Part shown: positions 44,230 to 51,400 of the stretch, one piece after another | How positions within the stretch are numbered: the first letter of the stretch is position 1 | Layout of the letters: the number at the start of each line of letters is the position of its first letter | Assembly: GCA_051649605.1 (NCBI GenBank) | Contig: JBOFHK010000002.1 | Location: forward strand, 1-64,000 | Origin: Brevinema_A sp051649605 | GTDB lineage: Bacteria > Spirochaetota > Brevinematia > Brevinematales > Brevinemataceae | DNA length: 64,000 nucleotides | Direction of reading: 5' to 3' | Position numbers and translations under genes: made by a program | The notes under the pieces: model-generated | Seen by the model: the letters and a program-made list of their open reading frames with translations, nothing else | What the model was told of the DNA's origin: nothing | Database searches by the model: none

Positions 44230-44295
44230 TAAATTTAAAACCCAAAAAAACCTTAAAAATTCCTACTAAGCTCTCAATAATATAGGGCATTATTA

Positions 44296-44324
44296 TTGCA
44301 ATTTATTTTCTATCATAATATAAT
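44296..44324 (+). promoter_or_regulatory. Promoter of the Nudix gene
   Basis: TTGCAA (44296-44301), 17-bp spacer, TATAAT (44319-44324). Transcription should begin near 44331, about 20 bases before the proposed ATA/ATT start codon. Confidence 0.6.
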
Positions 44325-44350
44325 AAACTAATTTTTATAAGGAGTTAGAG

Positions 44351-44950
44351 ATAATTAGACCAATCAACGCCCAAGATCTCCCCCATTTCCCCAATATAAA
44401 AATTTTATCCCACACAAAAGATAGTGGCCAAAAAAAAGATTACCTATTAATAGAACGAACACCTTTTATTTCTTGTTTTGTTACAATTAATAAGCAATAC
44501 GGAATATTTGTAGAACAATACCGCCCAATAATTGGAAAAAACACATTAGAAATGCCTATGGGAAAAATCGAGGCATATGAATCTAATCCTCAAGAAGCCC
44601 TTATCCGTGAACTAAAAGAAGAATGTAATCTATTTTTAGAAGACAAAGCCTTTATTTTGGTTAAAAAAAATGATAGAGATTATCGGATCGACTTTAATTA
44701 TTTTGAGATTAAAGCTCACCCACCTAACTACCTTAGTCCAGGATTCTCTACCTCAATGCAATATCCTTTTATTTTGGATCTCCAGTGTACTAACTCCCTA
44801 CTAGATAGCTACAGTTTTTTTACCCAAGAAAATTCGCTCAAAGTCCATCTTAAAAAATTAAGCCCAATACTTATCGACGAACTAGATGGGGTAAGTCGTT
44901 TTTACTTAATCAATTTTCTTTACGAACAATCCCTAATCATCAATGCTTAG
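44351..44950 (+). CDS. Nudix hydrolase with non-canonical start codon
   Basis: The Nudix box is at 71-91 of a 199-residue reading: G71, E77, R86-E87, E90-E91. The sequence EQYRPIIGKNTLEMPMGKIEA before it is typical of ADP-ribose/NDP-sugar pyrophosphatases. One extra residue lies between E77 and R86 compared with the standard box, and CN replaces the final Gly position. The frame is open from 44327 and coding in character, yet the first ATG, GTG, TTG or CTG in frame is the ATG at 44552, which would delete the whole N-terminal half. An AAGGAG site at 44339-44344 sits 6 bases before ATA (44351) and 9 before ATT (44354). I propose one of these as start. The 3' end overlaps the convergent gene by 4 bases. 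Confidence 0.7.
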   Translation: MIRPINAQDLPHFPNIKILSHTKDSGQKKDYLLIERTPFISCFVTINKQYGIFVEQYRPIIGKNTLEMPMGKIEAYESNPQEALIRELKEECNLFLEDKAFILVKKNDRDYRIDFNYFEIKAHPPNYLSPGFSTSMQYPFILDLQCTNSLLDSYSFFTQENSLKVHLKKLSPILIDELDGVSRFYLINFLYEQSLIINA

Positions 44951-45495
44951 CGACCACAGTAATGAATCCCTTGCTCTGTTATCACAGCATCCATCATAAT
45001 ATCATGTTCTTCTTTAGGCAAGAACTCCTGTAGCTCTTGGGCATAGCAAACGCCCACCATTCTTAAAGATATTTTTTTTAAAAATCGATCGTAATACCCT
45101 GCACCATAGCCCAAACGAGAACCATCTCTCCCAAAAGCTAAACCTGGGACAAAAATAAGATCTATATTCTTTTGATAAGGTTCAGTACATGGCTCTAAAA
45201 TATCAAATGCTCCTTTTTTAAGCTCTTTTAAAGAGGAAAAAGGGCAAAAAACAATCTCATTTTTAGAGACGACCCTCGGTAATAACACTATTTTATTCTG
45301 TTCCCAAGCTTGTTCCCATAAATATTGTAAATTCGGTTCTTGATTAATCGAATAATAAAACGCTACTACATCTATATCTCGGATCAAAGGTAAAGCAAGG
45401 TGAGAAATTTCTCTACTAAGATTATCTATCTGATTCATTTGTCGACGCTGTAATAATCGTTGATTACGGACTTGTTGTTTATATTCTTTAATCAT
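44947..45495 (-). CDS. 5-formyltetrahydrofolate cyclo-ligase
   Basis: MTHFS family enzyme (YgfA), ATP-dependent, converting 5-formyl-THF to 5,10-methenyl-THF. 182 residues, normal. Near the start, a basic RNQRLLQRRQMNQ segment; then VAFYYSINQEPN and the signature DLIFVPGLAFGRDGSRLGYGAGYYDRFL, whose Gly-rich loop binds ATP and folate. A TAGGAA site precedes the ATG. Links functionally with folD elsewhere in the window. Confidence 0.93.
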   Translation of the reverse strand: MIKEYKQQVRNQRLLQRRQMNQIDNLSREISHLALPLIRDIDVVAFYYSINQEPNLQYLWEQAWEQNKIVLLPRVVSKNEIVFCPFSSLKELKKGAFDILEPCTEPYQKNIDLIFVPGLAFGRDGSRLGYGAGYYDRFLKKISLRMVGVCYAQELQEFLPKEEHDIMMDAVITEQGIHYCGR

Positions 45496-45500
45496 TGTTC

Positions 45501-46001
45501 CTACTTTTTACTAAAGTAATTAATCTGATCCCTAATCGAAGCAGCATCCTCGAAACGCTCATCAATCACTGCTTGAGTTAAGGATTCCATCATGCGCTTA
45601 ATTTTATTTGAATGATCATATCGTTGCTCCTGAGTCAGAATTTCATCAACAAACTGCTCATGTTCTGTGTTGGGCGTATAATCGACTACCAATAAATCAG
45701 TATGAATAAAAATGGGAACATTCATTTCAACAGCAATAGGCAAAATTTCTTCCCAAGTACCTTGATCTGATTTTTGTGTTGATTCTAAAATTGCCTGTTG
45801 ATGATTTTCTAACACACAACGTATAAAACTCATCTTATCCAAGAGTTTACTATAAAACGTTTTTTGCTTACCAAGAATCTTGGTAAGATATTCAGCAAAA
45901 TCTGTTGTGATTTTTTGACAGCAACAAGCTCCTGCTGTCTGACAATAAAGAATATATTGCTCTTCTTCCAAAATTACAGTGATAGATTCTACAAAAACCA
46001 T
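45501..46001 (-). CDS. UVR-motif protein
   Basis: 166 residues. The C-terminal 35 residues form a UvrB/UvrC (UVR) helical hairpin motif, SLTQAVIDERFEDAASIRDQI. The N-terminal part has a cysteine cluster, C-Q-T-A-G-A-C-C-C, rather than the four CxxC pairs of McsA. Proteins of this build occur in spirochaetes and may act as adaptors for Clp protease or repair complexes; no kinase or clpC gene is adjacent here. It lies 5 bases upstream of the cyclo-ligase gene in one operon. Confidence 0.65.
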   Translation of the reverse strand: MVFVESITVILEEEQYILYCQTAGACCCQKITTDFAEYLTKILGKQKTFYSKLLDKMSFIRCVLENHQQAILESTQKSDQGTWEEILPIAVEMNVPIFIHTDLLVVDYTPNTEHEQFVDEILTQEQRYDHSNKIKRMMESLTQAVIDERFEDAASIRDQINYFSKK

Positions 46002-46038
46002 TCTATCCCCTTCTTATTTTTCAATAGTATCAATTATA

Positions 46039-47724
46039 TTAGTGTGTGTCCTGTTGTTCTAAACCATTTTTGAAATCACTTAAATCAGGTAAAACAATCA
46101 TCTTCACAATACGACCATCAAGTCCAGAGAGATCTGTAAACTTTAATAACCAAACCATCGTACTCATAAAATCATAAGCTATTATTAAAATTTGTTCTAC
46201 CGTATGTCCATAAAGAATTTTCTGTTCTTGATTTTTATGAGTTAAAATTGCTTCACCCCAGTTACCTATACTATCAGTACCTTTACCCTTACAGCTAAAT
46301 ATCTTACTTAATAGAGCGGTATAGGCCTCTAAAATCCCTTGTAACGCCTGCCTTGCATTGAAAGAGCTTCGAGCAATTTCTTTATCTTTAACAAGACTAT
46401 TTTGAGAATCATTTTTACTACTTGCTCGAACAATCCTTAAATAATCATTAACCAATTCATCAAACTGGTTTAGTTTATTTTCCAAGGCTCTGATTTCTTT
46501 TTTAGGATCAAAACGTCCTGTATCACTTGGAATAATATAAAAACCAATCTCATTCCACACCAAAGAAAATTCTTTATCAAAAAAATCCATGATTGCATAA
46601 GTATAAAAAATCTTATCTTGGGGAGAAAATAAAGCCCTAAGATCTTTTGATTCTCGAAATTTTTCAAGATACTGCAAAAAATCTATATGATTAAGAATAA
46701 AAGTTGCTCCTTTTTCTATTTGAGGAGTAGGATAAATACGGGGTTCTGCTTCTTTTTTTTGTTTTTCCTCTTGATTAGACTTATACTGTTCTGCCCATTT
46801 ATCCGCTAGTTTGCCAATAATAAGGGGTGCGTTTACTCCAGCATTCAAAAACTGATCAAGCGTCAGATAAGGCGTTTTATAATTAAATCGTACCCAGTAA
46901 TAAGTAATCAACTCTTCTACCCATACATACCATTCAATCCAAAGTGAGGAAAATACTTGGTCTATTTTTTTTGGCGTATAGTTGGGATGAATTTTTTGGC
47001 GAAAAAATTCCTCATATTTTTGGATGACATTATTCACAGCAACCTGCATTCGTTTTTGGTGTGGTGTGAAGAATACAAGTTTTCTAAAGATCATCCGAAA
47101 AAAACTTTCTGACTTATCAACAGAATCTGGCATCACCACATTTAATTGAGCCATCCATTCATCATCGAGAAGGTGATAAGCATGAAATGCATATTCATAT
47201 TCTGGTAGCATATCTAATTGTGCCATAAAATCCCTAAATTTTAAAATATCCGAAGTAGAAAGGGCGAAAATAGGGGCTAAAAATGATTTTAAAGTTGCAT
47301 TCGCAACATATGCTTTTTTAAGCGTAATATCAATAAATTTCCCAGAAAATCGGCTCGCACTAAAGTTAAAAATATTAGCCAAAAAGCACGAAAAACGAAC
47401 AAAGAAAAACTTTAAGAAAGACTCTTTTTGATCTTTTTGAGGGGTGGGTAGATCCACTGTTTTTGTGTTATTCGGAGATGCAGAACGATGAAAAGGATTT
47501 TCATTCTCATCTGGACGAATATTGTGATTACCAGGAGTCGCACCCGCAGTATTATTAGAAGATTTTAAGGATGTTTTTTCTTTAAACTTATTAACATCTT
47601 CATCTAAATTAATGATTTTCCCACCGATACCACGGAATTTATCGAATAATTCTCCACGATCTTTTTGCTGTAATTTTTCTACGCTTAACCGAGAGCGCAT
47701 CGTATCTAATTTATCTTTTTTCAT
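46039..47724 (-). CDS. Spirochaete conserved protein, DUF5312-like
   Basis: 561 residues without signal peptide or convincing membrane helix. The first 110 residues are charged and low in complexity. The rest is helical with many aromatic residues (SLWIEWYVWVEELITYYWVRF, FYTYAIMDFFDKEFSLVW). Size and texture recall the spirochaete-restricted DUF5312 family, but this is recognition by eye with no diagnostic motif. The gene lies in an operon between the PmbA-like and UVR genes (18 and 37 base gaps). Function unknown. Confidence 0.5.
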   Translation of the reverse strand: MKKDKLDTMRSRLSVEKLQQKDRGELFDKFRGIGGKIINLDEDVNKFKEKTSLKSSNNTAGATPGNHNIRPDENENPFHRSASPNNTKTVDLPTPQKDQKESFLKFFFVRFSCFLANIFNFSASRFSGKFIDITLKKAYVANATLKSFLAPIFALSTSDILKFRDFMAQLDMLPEYEYAFHAYHLLDDEWMAQLNVVMPDSVDKSESFFRMIFRKLVFFTPHQKRMQVAVNNVIQKYEEFFRQKIHPNYTPKKIDQVFSSLWIEWYVWVEELITYYWVRFNYKTPYLTLDQFLNAGVNAPLIIGKLADKWAEQYKSNQEEKQKKEAEPRIYPTPQIEKGATFILNHIDFLQYLEKFRESKDLRALFSPQDKIFYTYAIMDFFDKEFSLVWNEIGFYIIPSDTGRFDPKKEIRALENKLNQFDELVNDYLRIVRASSKNDSQNSLVKDKEIARSSFNARQALQGILEAYTALLSKIFSCKGKGTDSIGNWGEAILTHKNQEQKILYGHTVEQILIIAYDFMSTMVWLLKFTDLSGLDGRIVKMIVLPDLSDFKNGLEQQDTH

Positions 47725-47742
47725 AGAATTACCTATTTGTCT

Positions 47743-49083
47743 TTAATTATTTTTAGAGGTTTTTACAGCATCAATTAAGAAATGAGGTGTAAAAAGACCA
47801 TATTCTGTATGATAACGATTTTCGATCATCAAAATATTTTTTAAAAGCTCAAACACATTCCCAGAAAGCATCACATCTTTTACTCTACCTTTTAACTGCC
47901 CTTTTTCGATGAGATAAGCTGTTTCTGCTAAAACAGAAAAATCTCCAGCAAGGATATTAGATTGTCCCTCTCCAAGAGGAGTTACCAACATCAAACCATA
48001 GTCTACAGAAGAAATCATTTCCTCTAGACTATACTCCCCCAAACCAATAATACGATTGGACAATTCAGGAGAAGGTAGGGATAACGAACTTCGGGAGGCA
48101 TGCCCAGTCGTTGCAGTATTCATTTTTTTGGCAGTACCACAATCATAAATAAAATTTTTTAGGATTCCATTTTGTATTATTGGTAGCCTTTTTCCAATAA
48201 CCCCTTCATCATCAAAAGGAGCTGTTGATGCCCCATGATAATAAAAAGGATCATCTATTAAGGTGAATTTTGAATCAAAAATTTCTTCGTTTAATCGGTC
48301 AGCAAATAACGAAAGATTTCTATAGAGCATTTTACCGTTTATCGCAAGTTCTATAGGAGAAAGAATCATATCCATCGCCGAAGGAGCAATAATAACAGGC
48401 ATTAAGCCTTCTCGTTTGAGAACAGAAGACTGACGAGAACGTTCTAATCTCACCTGAAGACGGTCTACAATCCCATGAAGATCACATTCATTATCGTAAA
48501 ACGTTTCACTTTCATAAATTTCTAAAAACGATCCATCTTCAGATAATTCAAAGAGACCACCCTGCACTGCAAGTGAAGAAGCTTGATACTCCCCACGAAA
48601 ACCATTACTATTTGCTAGAAAAACACGAGAACAAGAATTACCAGCTCCTGATGAAACCTTAGCTTTAGGGGCAAATTTTTGAATTTGGGATAAAAGATCT
48701 TCGGAGATAGATTTTAAGTCTTGCTTATGATAATGAATATTTTTATCAGAATAAAGCCAATCTATCGTTGGATAAGTATTATCCGAGGGAAGATCAATAT
48801 CCAAATATTCTCCAAACAAAACTGATTCCTGTGCATTATCTAACATCCTTTGGATATATTGAGGGTGATTAACACTTGCATTCCCTACCCGACCTTGCTC
48901 AAATAAACGACAGGAAATCGAAGAATAGGAAAGATCATCTACTGATTGTAATTTGTTATGCTCAAAATCTACCGACTGATTGTAGGAAATCTGCCCAAAA
49001 ATATCTCCCTTGTTGATAGAAACAGCAGCATCGCTAATCGATTGCTTGAACTGTTCTTCATATTGATAAATACGCTCAATCAA
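47743..49083 (-). CDS. TldD/PmbA family protein, TTG start
   Basis: 446 residues of the TldD/PmbA peptidase-like family. No HExxxH zinc motif is visible, so it corresponds to the metal-free PmbA (TldE) partner. Typical segments are SCSRVFLANSNGFRGEYQAS, MPVIIAPSAM, DDPFYYHGASTAPFDDEG, LKNFIYDCGTAKKM, HASR and EGQSNILAGDFSV. The start is a TTG with AGAGGT 6 bases upstream; no nearby ATG fits. In other bacteria TldD-TldE acts on modified peptides and unfolded proteins. tldD itself is not in the window. Confidence 0.85.
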   Translation of the reverse strand: MIERIYQYEEQFKQSISDAAVSINKGDIFGQISYNQSVDFEHNKLQSVDDLSYSSISCRLFEQGRVGNASVNHPQYIQRMLDNAQESVLFGEYLDIDLPSDNTYPTIDWLYSDKNIHYHKQDLKSISEDLLSQIQKFAPKAKVSSGAGNSCSRVFLANSNGFRGEYQASSLAVQGGLFELSEDGSFLEIYESETFYDNECDLHGIVDRLQVRLERSRQSSVLKREGLMPVIIAPSAMDMILSPIELAINGKMLYRNLSLFADRLNEEIFDSKFTLIDDPFYYHGASTAPFDDEGVIGKRLPIIQNGILKNFIYDCGTAKKMNTATTGHASRSSLSLPSPELSNRIIGLGEYSLEEMISSVDYGLMLVTPLGEGQSNILAGDFSVLAETAYLIEKGQLKGRVKDVMLSGNVFELLKNILMIENRYHTEYGLFTPHFLIDAVKTSKNN

Positions 49084-49149
49084 TAGTAACCTCTTATTAT
49101 TTTATACTTTATAGTACTATTATACATGATTATAATAAAAATACAAGAG

Positions 49150-50490
49150 TTAACGAAATAAATATATCCCTATCCCCCCCGCTAACGTACCAAGCCATAA
49201 ATGATCATTTTCTTGGGTGATCGTGGTAATATCCAATCCAGGAAGACCCTCTGATAATCCTAAACGTGTCCATGTTTTTTTCTTCGTATTATAAATAGAG
49301 AGCCCTGCTGCTAAAGTTCCAATCCATAATTGGTCATCAATAAGTAAAAGACTTTCTATATGAGTCGATGCCATTTCTTTTTGACCGAAACGCTCATGAA
49401 TTTCACCAGTTTTTTTATTGACTTTTAAAAGCCCTTGACCGTAAGTCCCAACCCAGAGAGTCATTCCATCGTTATCTTCGATAATAGTTTTTGCGGAAAT
49501 ATTGGAGAGAAAAGGTTGGAGTTTATCATCTTTATAAACAAAAACTCCCCGTTCAGGTGTGGCAATAAATAAAGACTGATCGGTATGAAGAATATCCAAA
49601 ATACTATGACGAGGAATAATATTATCCCAAGCCAATCCATCCTTACTCCGAAAAACACCATTAAAAAGTGTCGCAGCGTAAAAAAACTCTCCATCGTGGG
49701 AAATTGTCTTAAATTTATAGTTTTTCATTGAAGCAACCTGATGCCATGACGAATTGTTTTTTTGATAATAGCCTAATCCACAATGGGTTGCAATCCAAAT
49801 TTTATCGTTCCGCACTAAAATATCACGAACATAATAAGAAGGAAGAGCTGTGTTTTTTGGTGTAAAAAGATCCAATTGCAATTGAGAACGACTAAAGCGC
49901 CCCAACCCTCCAGACCACATTCCAATCCAAATATCATCATTATCAAATTCTACTGTGCTAATCGCATTATCAGGAAGAAAATCCAAGCGAGAAAAATAAC
50001 GCCAAACAACCCTTCTCTGAAGAGAAAAAATATCTTTAGTACGTGGATGCTTGGTATTTTTTTTATCATATTTTACCAAAAGTTCAATAGTACGATTGAT
50101 ATAGAATAAGGCTTCAGAACGTTTTGATTGAGCATACAACAGTGAGGCTACTTGGAACGCCGCTTCGATTTTTAGATGATACTCTTTATCAATATACTGG
50201 TATGCCTTTATATATCCTTGGATTGCCTTATTGGTTTCGTTAAGACGAAGTAATCGTGTTGAGGCATCAATATAAGATTTAGTAAAATTAAGACGGCGAA
50301 AGGAAGAGGGAGAAAGTTCTCGCCATCGGTCTAAGGTCTCGATACTATCGTTAAGGCTCAAATCCAAAATAATATCTGTTAATTCAAAGGAAACTATTTT
50401 TCTATTTTTAATATTTTCAAAAGTAATATTAGCATAGCCCAACTGTACCAACATACTTAGGGTCATTACCATACCTAACTTTTTCAACAT
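49150..50490 (-). CDS. Secreted propeller protein (two-component-regulator propeller repeats)
   Basis: 446 residues from the ATG at 50490, backed by a GGAG site. Signal peptide about 1-20. A helical part, about 30-170, looks TPR-like (TNKAIQGYIKAYQYIDKEYH, RSEALFYINRTIELL). Residues 180-446 contain six propeller repeats of the Reg_prop type, for example DIWIGMWSGGLGRFS, KIWIATHCGLGYYQ, LWVGTYGQGLLKVN, QLWIGTLAAGLSIYN and HLWLGTLAGGIGIYL. Such repeats normally form the sensor of hybrid histidine kinases; here no kinase follows, so it is a free periplasmic or anchored sensor-like protein. Confidence 0.7.
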   Translation of the reverse strand: MLKKLGMVMTLSMLVQLGYANITFENIKNRKIVSFELTDIILDLSLNDSIETLDRWRELSPSSFRRLNFTKSYIDASTRLLRLNETNKAIQGYIKAYQYIDKEYHLKIEAAFQVASLLYAQSKRSEALFYINRTIELLVKYDKKNTKHPRTKDIFSLQRRVVWRYFSRLDFLPDNAISTVEFDNDDIWIGMWSGGLGRFSRSQLQLDLFTPKNTALPSYYVRDILVRNDKIWIATHCGLGYYQKNNSSWHQVASMKNYKFKTISHDGEFFYAATLFNGVFRSKDGLAWDNIIPRHSILDILHTDQSLFIATPERGVFVYKDDKLQPFLSNISAKTIIEDNDGMTLWVGTYGQGLLKVNKKTGEIHERFGQKEMASTHIESLLLIDDQLWIGTLAAGLSIYNTKKKTWTRLGLSEGLPGLDITTITQENDHLWLGTLAGGIGIYLFR

Positions 50491-50604
50491 TACATGCTCC
50501 GCAATTAATATCAATATATTTAGTACTTATTATCTTTATCGGATTATACAAATCTTAATTTATATAAAGTATTGAGTATATTTTTAGACTATCTTGAAAA
50601 ACTA

Positions 50605-50613
50605 TGCTATAAT
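50605..50613 (+). promoter_or_regulatory. Extended -10 promoter of comF
   Basis: TGCTATAAT (50605-50613) is a full extended -10 element. No good -35 box is present at 17 bp. It lies 40 bases before the comF start. Confidence 0.5.
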
Positions 50614-50653
50614 ATTTTACACTTCTTTTAGCTAGAGTTGTAAAGAAGAGGGA

Positions 50654-51325
50654 ATGATGTTAAAATTTATTAAAAAATTCTTTCTCCACTCCTACTGTCT
50701 ATCCTGCAAGTCTTTTCATACCGATTCTTTTTATTACTTCTGCCCTGACTGTGTACAGTCTCTTCCTCTCGTCCAAGACCTTAAAAACATCTGTCCTATC
50801 TGCCACGATTCTTGGATAATCAATAATATATGCCAAAACTGTAACAATACCCCCCCCTTATGGAAAAAACTTTATACTATTTTTTCTTATAAAAGCAGTA
50901 TAAAAAAATTATTTCAATTTTATAAATTTAGTGACTCCGTCCTCGCCGAAAAAGATTTAGTACAACTCCTAAAACCGCATATAGCTCAATTTGAGCATTA
51001 CCATTTTTTAATTGTTCCTTGTAGTAAATCTACTCGTCAACGGTTGGGCTTTAACCCTGTTACTAAAATTATTAGTCAAATAACTAATAATTATTCCGAA
51101 GCTCTAATCAATAAGAGTAGTATACCAAAAAAAAGTTTGAACAGACAACAACGAAAAAATACAGAGAGCAATATAATCTTCTACTCCCAAAAACTACTCT
51201 CAAATCATAATCTTCTGATTGTTGATGATATTTTTACAACAGGGTCTACCCTACATCAGGTTTCAAAAATATTATATGCACACCAAATTACAAAATTTGA
51301 TGTTCTATGCTTTTTTCGCAGTTAA
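50654..51325 (+). CDS. ComF family phosphoribosyltransferase-like protein
   Basis: 223 residues. Four CxxC pairs (15/18, 30/33, 47/50, 60/63) form the double zinc-binding N-terminal region. The C-terminal domain is a type I phosphoribosyltransferase fold with LLIVDDIFTTGSTLHQ as the PRPP loop. VPCSKSTRQRLGFNPV matches the family's conserved basic stretch. ComFC proteins are needed for DNA uptake in competent bacteria but also occur where competence is unknown. Two adjacent ATG codons could both serve as start; the first is used here. Confidence 0.88.
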   Translation: MMLKFIKKFFLHSYCLSCKSFHTDSFYYFCPDCVQSLPLVQDLKNICPICHDSWIINNICQNCNNTPPLWKKLYTIFSYKSSIKKLFQFYKFSDSVLAEKDLVQLLKPHIAQFEHYHFLIVPCSKSTRQRLGFNPVTKIISQITNNYSEALINKSSIPKKSLNRQQRKNTESNIIFYSQKLLSNHNLLIVDDIFTTGSTLHQVSKILYAHQITKFDVLCFFRS

Positions 51326-51400
51326 GGAATTATGCCATGAATCTATATTTTTTTAAAAAAATACCGAAAATAAATAATCCGAGATCTCACTAGGTAGCAT

